A DNA stretch of 64,000 nucleotides from Microbacterium festucae (GTDB lineage Bacteria > Actinomycetota > Actinomycetes > Actinomycetales > Microbacteriaceae): positions 1 through 64,000 of the forward strand of contig NZ_JAOEFC010000005.1 in NCBI RefSeq assembly GCF_025421715.1. The letters run 5' to 3'. Under the pieces are notes generated by a model that saw only the letters and a list, made by a program, of their open reading frames with translations, did not search any database and had not been told where the DNA came from. A program made the position numbers and the translations under genes. This document shows positions 9,207 through 17,502 of the stretch, piece by piece (position 1 is the stretch's first letter; the number at the start of each line of letters is the position of its first letter).

Positions 9207-10447
9207 GCGGGCTCCTCGGTGTGGATGTCGTCGGTGGCGTCGGCGTCGAGCAGCAGAGCGCTCTCGACCGTGCGCAGCGCCTGGGCGAACAGGTCGGCGA
9301 ACTCGTCGACCTCGACGTCGCCGATGGTCAGCGGCGGCGCGAGGCGGATGGTGGTGTCGTTGGCGGCGTTGACGATGAGCCCATGCTCCTGCGCGGCGGC
9401 GACGACCGCCTTGGCGACCGGATGCCGCAGGCCGATGCCGATGAGCAGTCCGGCGCCCCGGCACTGCTCGACCAGGCTCGAGTCGAGACCGTCGATCACC
9501 TCGCGCAGCTGCGCCCCGCGCGCGGCGGCGTTGGCCACCAGCCCGGCATCCTCGATCTCGGCGAGCACCGCGGAGGCCACGGCGGTGCCGAGCGCGTTGC
9601 CGCCGAAGGTCGAGCCGTGCGTGCCGGGGTAGAACAGCTCGCTCGCGGCCCCGAAGGTGATGAGCGCGCCGATCGGGAAGCCGCCGCCGATGCCCTTGGC
9701 CACCGTGATGGCGTCGGGGGTGATGCCGTCACGCTGGAAGGCGAACCACTCGCCGGTGCGTCCGGCACCGGTCTGGATCTCGTCGACGATGAGCAGCGCC
9801 CCGTGGCGGGAGGTCAGCTCGCGCGCCGCGCTGAGGAACCCCTCCGGCAGATCGATGACGCCCGCCTCGCCCTTGATGGGCTCGACGAACAGCGCCGCGA
9901 CGCGGTCGTCGAGGGCGGCCTCGAGCGCCTCGATGGTGGTGTCGATGTGCTCGACCCCCGGGGTCATGGGGGCGAACGGCTCTTGCATGTAGGGCTTGCC
10001 GGTGAGGGCGAGCGTGCCCATCGTGCGCCCGTGGAACGCGTCGCGCAGCGACAGGATGCGGGGCCGGTCGGCGCCGCCGTGCAGCCGCGCGAGCTTGAAC
10101 GCGGCCTCGTTGGCCTCGGCGCCCGAGTTGCCGAAGTACACGCGCCCCTCCGGGCCGGTGCCGGCCAGGCGCTTCAGCCGCGCGGCGAGCTCGAGCTGCG
10201 GCGGGGTGGCGAAGTAGTTGGAGACGTGCGCGAGGGTCGCCGCCTGGCGGGCCAGCGCATCCACGAACACCGGGTGGGCGTGACCGAGCGAGTTGACGGC
10301 GATGCCGGCCAGGAAATCGAGGTAGCGCCGGCCGTCGGCGTCCCACACCGACGCGCCCTCGCCGCGCACGAGCAGGGCCAGGCGGTCGCCCGTGCTCGCC
10401 ATCAGGTCGCGTCCGACGTCCTGCTGCCACTCCATCGCGTCGCTCAT
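9203..10447 (-). CDS. argD: Acetylornithine aminotransferase
   Basis: This is a 414-aa class III PLP aminotransferase that converts N-acetylglutamate semialdehyde to N-acetylornithine. The PLP lysine is in [16 protein letters not shown] (Lys251), with [13 protein letters not shown] and [13 protein letters not shown] upstream as expected. Length and start ([12 protein letters not shown]) match the family. The ATG overlaps the argB stop as ATGA, and the stop overlaps argF the same way. The C-terminal tail ([14 protein letters not shown]) is acidic and looks disordered. Confidence 0.96.
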   Translation of the reverse strand: MSDAMEWQQDVGRDLMASTGDRLALLVRGEGASVWDADGRRYLDFLAGIAVNSLGHAHPVFVDALARQAATLAHVSNYFATPPQLELAARLKRLAGTGPEGRVYFGNSGAEANEAAFKLARLHGGADRPRILSLRDAFHGRTMGTLALTGKPYMQEPFAPMTPGVEHIDTTIEALEAALDDRVAALFVEPIKGEAGVIDLPEGFLSAARELTSRHGALLIVDEIQTGAGRTGEWFAFQRDGITPDAITVAKGIGGGFPIGALITFGAASELFYPGTHGSTFGGNALGTAVASAVLAEIEDAGLVANAAARGAQLREVIDGLDSSLVEQCRGAGLLIGIGLRHPVAKAVVAAAQEHGLIVNAANDTTIRLAPPLTIGDVEVDEFADLFAQALRTVESALLLDADATDDIHTEEPA

Positions 10448-11343
10448 GACGCCACCACCTCGGTTCCGATTCCCTTTTCCGTGAAGATCTCGACGAGCAC
10501 CGAGTGCGGCTGACGGCCGTCGATGATGGCGGCCGTGTCGACGCCGCCGTCGACGGCATCCAGGCACGCCTGCATCTTGGGGATCATCCCCGATTCGAGC
10601 GTCGGCAGCAGTCGGCGCAGCTCGGATGCCGTCAGGTGCGAGACCAGCGAGTCGCGGTTCGGCCAGTCGGCGTACAGCCCCGGTACATCGGTGAGCACGA
10701 CGAGCTTGGTCGCGCCGAGGGCGACGGCGAGGGCGGCCGCGGCCGCGTCGGCGTTGACGTTGAGCGACGACCCGGGGTTGTCGAGGTCGGGGGCGATCGA
10801 CGAGACGATCGGCACCCGGCCGGCGGCCAGCTGGTCGAGCACGGGCTGCGGGTCGACGGTGACGACGTCGCCGACGTGTCCGAGGTCGTGCTCGAGCCCG
10901 TCGACCACCACTCCGCGGCGACGGCCGCCGAAGAGCCCGGCGTCTTCGCCCGACAGGCCGACGGCGAACGGGGCGTGGGTGTTGATGCGGGCCACCAGCT
11001 GCGGGTTGATCTGACCGGTGAGCACCATCCGCACGACGCTGATCGCCTCGGTGGAGGTGACGCGGTAGCCGCCCTTGAACTCGCTCGGGATCGCCAGGCG
11101 GTCGAGCATCTGCGAGATCTGCGGGCCGCCGCCGTGGACGACCACCGGGTGGACGCCGGCGAAGCGCAGGTAGGCGATGTCTTGGGCGAACGCGTTCTGC
11201 AGCTCTTCGGACACCATGGCGTTGCCGCCGTACTTGATGACGATGATCTGCTCGCGGAAGCGCTTGAGCCACGGGAGCGACTCGATGAGCACGGCGGCCT
11301 TCTCGGCCGCCTCTTCGGGCGTGGTCTGCTGCAGGTCGGTCAT
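10444..11343 (-). CDS. argB: Acetylglutamate kinase
   Basis: This 299-aa amino-acid kinase phosphorylates N-acetylglutamate. [10 protein letters not shown] near residue 35 and [12 protein letters not shown] near 67 form the substrate and nucleotide loops. The N-terminal stretch before the kinase fold (about residues 8-28, [20 protein letters not shown]) corresponds to the extra helix of hexameric arginine-inhibited kinases, so feedback inhibition by arginine is expected. Both ends overlap neighbours by 4 nt (ATGA with argJ upstream and argD downstream). Confidence 0.96.
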   Translation of the reverse strand: MTDLQQTTPEEAAEKAAVLIESLPWLKRFREQIIVIKYGGNAMVSEELQNAFAQDIAYLRFAGVHPVVVHGGGPQISQMLDRLAIPSEFKGGYRVTSTEAISVVRMVLTGQINPQLVARINTHAPFAVGLSGEDAGLFGGRRRGVVVDGLEHDLGHVGDVVTVDPQPVLDQLAAGRVPIVSSIAPDLDNPGSSLNVNADAAAAALAVALGATKLVVLTDVPGLYADWPNRDSLVSHLTASELRRLLPTLESGMIPKMQACLDAVDGGVDTAAIIDGRQPHSVLVEIFTEKGIGTEVVAS

Positions 11344-12497
11344 GACGAGTAGGCGCTGTTCTCGTGGACGTAGTCGTGGGTGAGGTCGTTGGTGCGGATG
11401 ACCGCGCTGTGCTGGCCGGCCTTCAGGTCGATGAGCACGCTCGTGGCCCGCGGGGTGAGGTCGACCTCTTCGCGGGGGCGGTCGGGGGCGCCGGCGCTGC
11501 ACAGTCGCACGCCGTTGAACGAGACGTCGACGGCGTACGGGTCGAACTCGGCTGCGGTGGTGCCGATGGCCGCCAGCACCCGGCCCCAGTTGGGGTCGTT
11601 GCCGAAGATCGCCGCCTTGAACAGGTTGTTGCGGGCGACCGAGCGGCCGACCTCCACGGCATCCGCCTCGTCGGCGGCGCCCACGACCTCGATGGTGATG
11701 TCGTGGCTGGCGCCCTCGGCGTCGCCCTGCAGCTGCACGGCGAGGTCGGCGCACAGCTCGGTGAGGGCGGCGCGGAAGGCCGCAGCCTCGGGAGTGACGC
11801 CGCTCGCGCCGCTGACCAGCAGGGTCACCTGGTCGTTGGTCGACATGCAGCCGTCGGAGTCGAGCCGGTCGAAGCTGACCCGGGTGGCCGCGCGCAGGTG
11901 GGCGTCGGCCTCGGCCGAGGTGAGCACGGCGTCGGTGGTGAGCACGACGAGCATCGTCGCCAGACCCGGGGCCAGCATGCCGGCACCCTTGGCGATGCCG
12001 CCGATCGTCCACCCGTCTGCGGTGACCGTGGCCACCTTGCGCACCGAGTCGGTGGTCATGATGGCATCGGCGGCGGCGACACCGCCGTCGGGGTCGAGGG
12101 TGGCGATGGCCTGTTCGGTGCCGGCGAGCACCTTGGCTCGGAACACCTCGTCACCGGTGCCGATGAGCCCTGTGGAGCACACGAGCACGTCGCCGGGGCT
12201 GACGCCGAGCAGCTCGGCCGCCTTCTCGGCGGTCTGGTGCGTGGTCTGGAAGCCGAACGAGCCGGTGAAGCAGTTCGCTCCCCCGGAGTTGAGCACGATC
12301 GCCTCGACCACGCCGTCCTGCACGGCCTGCTGCGACCACAGGATCGGGTTGGCCTTGGCCCGGTTGGAGGTGAAGACGGCCGCCCCCACCTTCAGCGGGC
12401 CGCGGTTGACGACGACGGCCACGTCGGACTTGCCGGTGGACTTCAGCCCCGCGGCGACGCCCGATGCCTCGAATCCCTGCGCTGCGGTGACGCTCAC
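11340..12497 (-). CDS. argJ: Bifunctional glutamate N-acetyltransferase / amino-acid acetyltransferase
   Basis: The product is 385 aa. ArgJ recycles acetyl groups from N-acetylornithine to glutamate and may also use acetyl-Co[15 protein letters not shown] contains the self-cleavage site before Thr181, which becomes the N-terminal nucleophile of the beta chain; the precursor is processed into two chains. [14 protein letters not shown] and the C-terminal [12 protein letters not shown] are typical. The start is GTG 12497, overlapping the argC stop as GTGA. Whether it is mono- or bifunctional cannot be read from sequence; I see no separate argA-like gene here. Confidence 0.96.
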   Translation of the reverse strand: MSVTAAQGFEASGVAAGLKSTGKSDVAVVVNRGPLKVGAAVFTSNRAKANPILWSQQAVQDGVVEAIVLNSGGANCFTGSFGFQTTHQTAEKAAELLGVSPGDVLVCSTGLIGTGDEVFRAKVLAGTEQAIATLDPDGGVAAADAIMTTDSVRKVATVTADGWTIGGIAKGAGMLAPGLATMLVVLTTDAVLTSAEADAHLRAATRVSFDRLDSDGCMSTNDQVTLLVSGASGVTPEAAAFRAALTELCADLAVQLQGDAEGASHDITIEVVGAADEADAVEVGRSVARNNLFKAAIFGNDPNWGRVLAAIGTTAAEFDPYAVDVSFNGVRLCSAGAPDRPREEVDLTPRATSVLIDLKAGQHSAVIRTNDLTHDYVHENSAYSS

Positions 12498-13540
12498 GGT
12501 GCCACTCCGTTCACACTCAGGCCCGTGGCCTCGGGGAGGCCGAGGGCGATGTTCATCGACTGGATGGCAGCGCCGGCGGTGCCCTTGACGAGGTTGTCGA
12601 CGGCGGCGACCACCACGACGCGCCCCGCGGCGCGGTCGATCGCGAGCCCCATGAGCGCGGTGTTGGCCCCCTGCACGTCGGCGGTGCGCGGAAAGCGCCC
12701 CTCGGGCAGGAGGGTGACGAAGGTCTCGTCGCCGTAGGCGTCCTCCCACGCCGCGCGGATCTGCGCGTCGGTGGCGCCGCCCGCGATCGGGGCCGACGAG
12801 GTGGCGAGGATGCCGCGGGCCATCGGCACCAGCACGGGGGTGAACGACACGCGCACCGGGCCGGTGGCGCCGGCGCCGGTCAGCGCCTGCTGGATCTCGG
12901 GGATGTGTCGGTGCGTGCCGCCCACGGCGTAGGGGTTGGCCGAGCCGAGGATCTCGGCGGCGAGGAGGTTGGTCTTGAGGCTCTTGCCGGCGCCGGAGGG
13001 TCCGACCGCCAGCACGCTGACGATGTCGGACGGGTCGATCACGCCGGCGGCGACGCCCGGGGCGAGGCTCAGCGCGACGGTGGAGGCGTTGCATCCGGGT
13101 GCCGCGATGCGGCGGGCACCCGCCAGACGGGCGCGCTGCGTGCCGCCGGCGACGGGGAGCTCGGGCACGCCGTAGGTCCACGGGTCGTGGAACGGGCCGC
13201 CGTAGAACTGCTCCCACGCGGCGGCCGAGGTGAGCCGGTGGTCGGCGCCCGCGTCGATGACCAGCGGGGTGTCGGCCAGCGCGTCGGTGTACTGCCCCGA
13301 CTGGCCGTGCGGCAGCGCGAGGAAGACGATGTCGTGGCCGGCGAGCACCTCGGGGGTGGTCGGCTCGAGCACCAGGTGCGCGAGCGAGCGCAGGTGCGGC
13401 TGATGGTCGATGAGCGGGTCGCCGGCGTTGGAGTGCGCGGTGACGGTGGTGATCTGCACATCGGGGTGAGCGGCGAGCAACCGCAGGATCTCACCGCCGG
13501 CGTAGCCGGAAGCGCCGGAGACGGCGACCGAATAGGTCAT
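12494..13540 (-). CDS. argC: N-acetyl-gamma-glutamyl-phosphate reductase
   Basis: The product is 348 aa. It reduces N-acetylglutamyl phosphate with [19 protein letters not shown] is the nucleotide-binding start, and the catalytic cysteine is in AAPGCNAST (Cys150). The ATG at 13540 is preceded by ATAAGG as ribosome-binding site, unlike the leaderless genes around it. This fits a transcript that starts about 170 nt upstream at the arginine-rich leader frame (13644-13715). It is the first structural gene of the operon; each of its followers overlaps the gene before it by 4 nt through argF. Confidence 0.97.
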   Translation of the reverse strand: MTYSVAVSGASGYAGGEILRLLAAHPDVQITTVTAHSNAGDPLIDHQPHLRSLAHLVLEPTTPEVLAGHDIVFLALPHGQSGQYTDALADTPLVIDAGADHRLTSAAAWEQFYGGPFHDPWTYGVPELPVAGGTQRARLAGARRIAAPGCNASTVALSLAPGVAAGVIDPSDIVSVLAVGPSGAGKSLKTNLLAAEILGSANPYAVGGTHRHIPEIQQALTGAGATGPVRVSFTPVLVPMARGILATSSAPIAGGATDAQIRAAWEDAYGDETFVTLLPEGRFPRTADVQGANTALMGLAIDRAAGRVVVVAAVDNLVKGTAGAAIQSMNIALGLPEATGLSVNGVAP

Positions 13541-13566
13541 TGTCCAACCTTATTGTCTGGGGTGGC

Positions 13567-13629
13567 GCCGCCGATGACGGCGGCAGGGACCGGAGACGGC
13601 GACACCGGCGGCTCGACCCGGATGCCGGG
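13567..13629 (-). promoter_or_regulatory. Candidate attenuator: competing hairpins between the Arg leader frame and argC
   Basis: On the minus strand, GCCGCCG-TCAT-CGGCGGC (13584-13567) forms a 7-bp stem with a 4-nt loop about 26 nt before the argC ATG. The upstream segment GCCGCCGGTG (13612-13603) can instead pair over 10 bp with its 3' half, CATCGGCGGC (13576-13567), with one G-T wobble. The two structures exclude each other. A third small hairpin, CCCGG-CAT-CCGGG, lies at 13629-13617. There is no T-run after the last stem, so a Rho-independent terminator is not shown; the switch might act on Rho or on ribosome access. Confidence 0.5.
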
Positions 13630-13643
13630 GAGCGCGGGGTCGC

Positions 13644-13715
13644 CTAGAGTCGGCGGCCGCCCTGACGTCGACGCGCGCGCAGCACCGTGGAGACGGCGGC
13701 GAGGGTCGAGCGCAT
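13644..13715 (-). CDS. Arginine-rich leader peptide upstream of argC (23 codons)
   Basis: ATG 13715 to TAG 13644 encodes 23 residues, seven of them arginine (positions 2, 13, 15, 16, 17, 21, 22), including an RARRR cluster. Its Arg codons include CGA twice and CGT twice, which are uncommon in such GC-rich DNA. It begins exactly 6 nt after a TAGCCT -10 hexamer with a TTGCGG -35 box 18 nt further up, so it would be the first thing translated on a leaderless message. The stop is 103 nt before argC. This is the design expected of an amino-acid-sensing leader peptide: ribosome stalling at Arg codons when charged tRNA-Arg is scarce. That function is inferred; I know of no named family for it. Confidence 0.6.
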   Translation of the reverse strand: MRSTLAAVSTVLRARRRQGGRRL

Positions 13716-13721
13716 GTGGTG

Positions 13722-13751
13722 AGGCTAACGCCCGGCCGGGCGATGCCGCAA
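13722..13751 (-). promoter_or_regulatory. Promoter of the arg operon (leaderless at the leader peptide)
   Basis: The -35 box TTGCGG (13746-13751) and -10 box TAGCCT (13722-13727) are separated by 18 nt; ATG 13715 follows after 6 nt. The spacer holds the perfect palindrome CGCCCGGCCGGGCG. It does not resemble an AT-rich ArgR box, and none was found nearby. Confidence 0.6.
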
Positions 13752-13762
13752 ATCCGGCGCGG

Positions 13763-14737
13763 TCACGGCAGCTCGCGGAGGAGGGCGAGCTCGTCGGCGC
13801 GGGTCAGCCCCGCACGGCGCGGCCGGTCGAGGCCCCGCACCCGTTCGTCGGCGAGGGTGCGCTCGAGGGTCGTGCGCAGGGGCCGCAGCCTCCCGCCGAG
13901 GATGCGGAAGGCGGCGTTGGAGCGGCTCATGAACCCCGGCATGTCGGCCGGGAGCCACAGCGGCAGGGAGCGCGGCCCCGCCCAGTGGGCGACCTCGTGT
14001 GCGGTCAGCCATGCATCCGGCGCGGTGACGACGGTGCCGGTGTGGCCCGCGGCCTCGCGCGCGTCGGCGATGACCGAGGCGAACGGATGCGGGTCGCCCA
14101 CGGCGTTGACGGCGCCGGTCCAGCGCTCGCGCCCGAGCGCCACTGCGAAGGCGGCGAGGTCGTCGACGTCGATGACCTGCACGAGGGCATCGGCCGCGCG
14201 CGGCACCAGCACGGGGCCGGCGGCGGCCAGCGCGAACCGCGACACCCAGTAGCCGAACCGGTCGCTGGGGTCTCCCGGTCCGGCGATCAGCCCGGGGCGG
14301 ATGATCACCGCGCGGCGTCCCATGCCGTGGCGCACCGCCGCCTCGGCGCCCGACTTCTGCCGCGCGTAATCGTCGTCGTCTCCCTCGGCGGGCTCAGCCG
14401 GCGCGGCCGACTCGTCGGCGCCGGGCCGATCGTCGTCGGCATACACCGAGACGCTCGAGATGTAGGTCCAGTGGCGGGTGGCGAGCCCGAGCGCGGCGAC
14501 GGCGGATGCCACGTGCCGCGCGCTCGAGGAGACGTCGACGATCTCGTCCCACTCGCGGTCGGCGAGCGCCGCATACGGGTCGGCGCCGTCGCGGTCGGCG
14601 ACGACGAGCCGGGCGCCGGCGGGCGCGTCCCGCCCGCCGCGGGCCGCACAGGTGACGCGCGCACCGGCGTCGAGCCAGTGCTCCGCGATGCGGGAACTGA
14701 GCCACCCGGTGCCGCCGAGGAGGAGGACGTCGGTCAT
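13763..14737 (-). CDS. NAD-dependent epimerase/dehydratase family protein
   Basis: This 324-aa protein has an extended-SDR fold. LLLGGTGWLSSRIAE at residues 5-19 is the dinucleotide-binding glycine motif, SSVSVYADD supplies the catalytic Ser region, and YARQKSGAE gives the YxxxK pair. It resembles actinobacterial reductases annotated only as NAD-dependent epimerases; the substrate is unknown. It is transcribed alone, divergently from the ABC operon at 14833. Its stop is 47 nt before the arg leader start, so the arg promoter lies directly after it. Confidence 0.8.
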   Translation of the reverse strand: MTDVLLLGGTGWLSSRIAEHWLDAGARVTCAARGGRDAPAGARLVVADRDGADPYAALADREWDEIVDVSSSARHVASAVAALGLATRHWTYISSVSVYADDDRPGADESAAPAEPAEGDDDDYARQKSGAEAAVRHGMGRRAVIIRPGLIAGPGDPSDRFGYWVSRFALAAAGPVLVPRAADALVQVIDVDDLAAFAVALGRERWTGAVNAVGDPHPFASVIADAREAAGHTGTVVTAPDAWLTAHEVAHWAGPRSLPLWLPADMPGFMSRSNAAFRILGGRLRPLRTTLERTLADERVRGLDRPRRAGLTRADELALLRELP

Positions 14738-14741
14738 GACG

Positions 14742-14757
14742 CCATCTCACCAGATGG
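14742..14757. repeat. Inverted repeat between divergent genes
   Basis: CCATCTCACCAGATGG has 6-bp perfect arms with a 4-nt centre. It lies just upstream of the epimerase ATG (14737) and could be an operator; nothing more can be said. Confidence 0.3.
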
Positions 14758-14797
14758 GGACGGCCGACTCCACCGTCGCCGCTGCCGCAACGGGGTC

Positions 14798-14826
14798 TTG
14801 ACGCAAAGTACTTTGCTTTGCAAAGT
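14798..14826 (+). promoter_or_regulatory. Promoter and double palindromic operator of the ABC/regulator operon
   Basis: TTGACG (14798-14803) and CAAAGT (14821-14826) are spaced by 17 nt and followed after 6 nt by ATG 14833, giving a leaderless promoter. Two abutting palindromes fill the spacer and -10: GCAAAGTACTTTGC (14803-14816) and CTTTGCAAAG (14816-14825). They share the half-site CAAAG/CTTTG. The operon's second gene encodes a small winged-helix protein, the likely binder. Confidence 0.65.
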
Positions 14827-14832
14827 GGATGC

Positions 14833-15519
14833 ATGAGCGATGCACAGGAGACACCGCAGGACCCGCGCGAGATGCTCGCGCTGATGGAGCGCACCCGCCG
14901 GGCCACCGCGCGACGACTCAACGGCCGCTACGTCGGGCTGCTCGTGCTGTGGGCCGTGGCCTGGGCCATCGGCTTCACCGCGCTGTGGCTCACCGACGGC
15001 GTCGGCGGCGTCGCGCTGCTGCCGACGGCCGTCGGCTGGATCGTGTTCGCCGCCGCCATGATCATCGCCATGGTGTGGTCGGCGGTCGTCGGCATCGGCG
15101 CCTCGCGCGACGGCATCCGCGGGCGCAGCCAGCTGCAGGGGGCGCTCTACGGGTGCTCCTGGTCGATCACCATGTTCGCGGCGTGGCTGCTGATCGCGGG
15201 GTTGCAGCGCAACGGACTCGACAACGAGATGTCTCTCCTCGTCTACCCCGGCGTCTACGTCTTCCTCGTCGGCGTGCAGTACCTCGCCGGAGGCGCACTG
15301 TGGCGCGAGGTCCCGATGTACGTGCTCGGCGCCGCTTTGATCGTCGTCGCGGTGATCGCCACCTTCGTCGGTGCGCCCGTGCACTTCCTCGTGTACGCGA
15401 CGGCGGCGCCGATCGCGATGCTCACCGTCGCCGTTCTCCTCTACGCGGGACTTCTGGGCTCGGGCGAGCCTCGCCCGACGCGCTCCGGCGCGGCCACGGA
15501 CCCGCGGGAGTCGCTGTGA
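14833..15519 (+). CDS. Membrane protein, first gene of a regulator-ABC exporter operon
   Basis: This 228-aa protein has about six hydrophobic segments (for example YVGLLVLWAVAWAIGFTALW and WSITMFAAWLLIAG) after a short cytoplasmic N-terminus. I recognise no named domain. ATG 14833 fits the leaderless promoter; a TTG 15 nt upstream is less likely. The stop overlaps the GTG of the next gene (GTGA). The arrangement membrane protein, winged-helix regulator, ABC ATPase, permease is a common actinobacterial cassette, probably for export or envelope-stress sensing. Confidence 0.75.
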   Translation: MSDAQETPQDPREMLALMERTRRATARRLNGRYVGLLVLWAVAWAIGFTALWLTDGVGGVALLPTAVGWIVFAAAMIIAMVWSAVVGIGASRDGIRGRSQLQGALYGCSWSITMFAAWLLIAGLQRNGLDNEMSLLVYPGVYVFLVGVQYLAGGALWREVPMYVLGAALIVVAVIATFVGAPVHFLVYATAAPIAMLTVAVLLYAGLLGSGEPRPTRSGAATDPRESL

Positions 15520-15815
15520 CCGAGCTGGACCCCGTCATCCACGCTCCCGCCCGCCTGCGCATCATGACGACGCTCGCGGAGGTCCTGGTCGACGGCGACG
15601 AGATCACCTTCCCGGCGCTGCAGAAGCTGCTGGATCTGACGCCCGGCAATCTCACGACGCACCTCGCCCGGCTGGAGGCGGCGGGCTACGTCACGAGCAC
15701 CAAGACCTTCGCGGGGCGCAAGCCGGTCACGTTCGTCTCGATCACCCCCACCGGACGCGCGGCCTTCCACACCTATCGCGCGCGCCTGCTCGACCTGCTC
15801 GGAGGAACCCGATGA
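15516..15815 (+). CDS. Winged-helix transcriptional regulator (ArsR/MarR-like)
   Basis: This 99-aa protein is essentially one winged-helix DNA-binding domain. VIHAPARLRIMTTLAEV starts the fold, ALQKLLDLTPGNLTTHLARLEAAGYV is the recognition helix region, and KPVTFVSITPTGRAAFHTY the wing. It starts at GTG 15516, overlapping the previous stop, and ends overlapping the ATPase start (ATGA). It most likely represses its own operon through the CAAAGTACTTTG/CTTTGCAAAG palindromes at 14803-14825. No ligand-binding domain is visible; relief of repression may involve a partner. Confidence 0.85.
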   Translation: MTELDPVIHAPARLRIMTTLAEVLVDGDEITFPALQKLLDLTPGNLTTHLARLEAAGYVTSTKTFAGRKPVTFVSITPTGRAAFHTYRARLLDLLGGTR

Positions 15816-16726
15816 CCGGCACCGTCCCCGCCGATGTGCTCGTGCGCGCCGACGCGCTCGTCAAGCGGTTCGGCGACACCACGGCACTGGATGGCGTCAC
15901 GCTCGACTTCCGCAGCGGCGAATGCGTCGGGCTGCTGGGACCGAACGGTGCGGGCAAGACGACACTCCTGACCCTGATCGAGGGGCTGCGTCAGCCCACC
16001 TCGGGCACGGTGTCGCTCTTCGGGGGCGACCCCCGCGACACCCGGTCGCGCGTGCACCTGGGCACCACCCCGCAGGCGACGGCGCTGCCCGAGTCGCTGC
16101 GGGTGCGCGAGGTGCTGCAGTTCGTCGCCGCGCACTATCCCTCCCCCGCCGACCGCTCCGCCCTGATCGAGGAGTTCGACCTCGGCGATCTGCTCGCCCT
16201 GCAGTGCGGCGCGCTCTCGGGCGGTCAGCAGCGCCGGGTCGCCGTCGCGCTCGCCTTCGTCGGCGATCCGCGGCTCGTGCTCCTCGACGAGCCCACCACG
16301 GGTCTCGACGTCGACGCGCGCCGGGCGCTGTGGGAGGCCGTGCGCGCCCGCCATGCCGCCGGCTGCACCATCGTGGTCACGAGCCATCATCTGGAGGAGA
16401 TCGAGCGGCTCGCCCACCGCGTCGTCGTCATCGACGACGGCCGCGTGCGCGCCGACGACAGCCTCGAGTCGATCGTGTCGGGTGTGGCGCGCCGGCGGGT
16501 GACCGTGGCCGGCGTCACCGCCGACCAGGTGCGCGCCCTCGCCCCCGATGCCGCCGTCACCGTCGACCGCACGGCCGGCGACGTGCCGGCCGTGACCGCG
16601 GTGCTGGCCGACTCGGATCGCTTCGTCCGCGACCTCGTGGCATCCGCACTGCCCTTCTCTCGACTGAGCGTGCGCGGTGCGACGCTCGAGGAAGCGTTCC
16701 TCACGATCACGAAGGGAGCCCGCTGA
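15812..16726 (+). CDS. ABC transporter ATP-binding protein
   Basis: This 304-aa protein has one ABC domain. Walker A is GPNGAGKT at residues 43-50, the signature LSGGQQRR near 134-141 and Walker B LVLLDEPTTGLD near 154, followed by the switch His in VTSHHLEE. The 80-residue C-terminal extension is typical of exporter ATPases of the drug/lipid (DrrA/CcmA-like) class. It is coupled to the regulator (ATGA) and to the permease (TGATG). Confidence 0.93.
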   Translation: MTGTVPADVLVRADALVKRFGDTTALDGVTLDFRSGECVGLLGPNGAGKTTLLTLIEGLRQPTSGTVSLFGGDPRDTRSRVHLGTTPQATALPESLRVREVLQFVAAHYPSPADRSALIEEFDLGDLLALQCGALSGGQQRRVAVALAFVGDPRLVLLDEPTTGLDVDARRALWEAVRARHAAGCTIVVTSHHLEEIERLAHRVVVIDDGRVRADDSLESIVSGVARRRVTVAGVTADQVRALAPDAAVTVDRTAGDVPAVTAVLADSDRFVRDLVASALPFSRLSVRGATLEEAFLTITKGAR

Positions 16727-17478
16727 TGTCGACGCTGCGCCTGGCCGCGGTCCATACGACCTACAACCTGCTCGAGACGGCGCGGGTGCCCATCGCGGTC
16801 ATCGGCTCGATCGTGTTCCCGACCCTCGCCTTCTGCCTGTTCGTGCTGCCGCAGCGCCTCGTGGTCGAAGACCCCGAGTTCGCCACCGCCGCCGTCGCCT
16901 CGATGGTCGTGTTCGCCTTCATGTCGGCGGGGCTGTTCTCGATCGGTCTCGACCTGGCCGATCAACGCGCGAAGCCGTGGGCGCCGTATCTGCGCACGCT
17001 GCCCGGCGCGCCCGCGGCGCGGATCATCGGGCTCATGGCGTGCACCCTGATCATCGCCGCCGCCGCGATGATTCCGCTGCTCGTCATCGGCGGCGTGCTC
17101 ACCGCCGCCCGGCCCGACCCGTTCGCACTGCTGACCGCGATCGCACTCGTCATCCTCACCGCCGTCCCGTCCGCGCTGATCGGGGTCATCATCGGCACGA
17201 CCTGCGGGCCGAAGGCGGCGATCGCCGTCACGCAGGTGGCGATGTTCCTCCTCGCCTTCGGCGGCGGCCTGTTCCTGCCGCCGCAGCTGTTCCCGCAGTG
17301 GCTCGACGTCGCCTCGGCGCTGCTGCCGGTGCGACAGGCGCGCGAGATCGTCGTGGGTGCAGCCCTCGGCACCGGTGCCCCACTGTGGGCGGTGGTGGGC
17401 ATCGTCGCCTGGACGGTGGTGCTCGGCGCCCTGTCGGTGTGGCTCTACCGCCGCGACGAGGGGCGACGCTACCGCTGA
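16726..17478 (+). CDS. ABC-2 type transporter permease
   Basis: The product is 250 aa with six predicted membrane segments and the ABC-2 layout. IVFPTLAFCLFVLP is an early segment and LFLPPQLFPQWLDVASALLPVRQAREI is the typical ABC-2 re-entrant region before the last helix. Its start overlaps the ATPase stop by one base. It would form the membrane half of the exporter with the gene before it. The substrate is unknown. Confidence 0.9.
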   Translation: MSTLRLAAVHTTYNLLETARVPIAVIGSIVFPTLAFCLFVLPQRLVVEDPEFATAAVASMVVFAFMSAGLFSIGLDLADQRAKPWAPYLRTLPGAPAARIIGLMACTLIIAAAAMIPLLVIGGVLTAARPDPFALLTAIALVILTAVPSALIGVIIGTTCGPKAAIAVTQVAMFLLAFGGGLFLPPQLFPQWLDVASALLPVRQAREIVVGAALGTGAPLWAVVGIVAWTVVLGALSVWLYRRDEGRRYR

Positions 17479-17502
17479 GCCGGATGCCGCGCCGCCGCGC
17501 GA

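Noticed and set aside
13716..13762. ArgR operator upstream of the arg operon
   Set aside because: No AT-rich TGNATA-type box is present; the only palindrome is the GC-rich CGCCCGGCCGGGCG in the promoter spacer.
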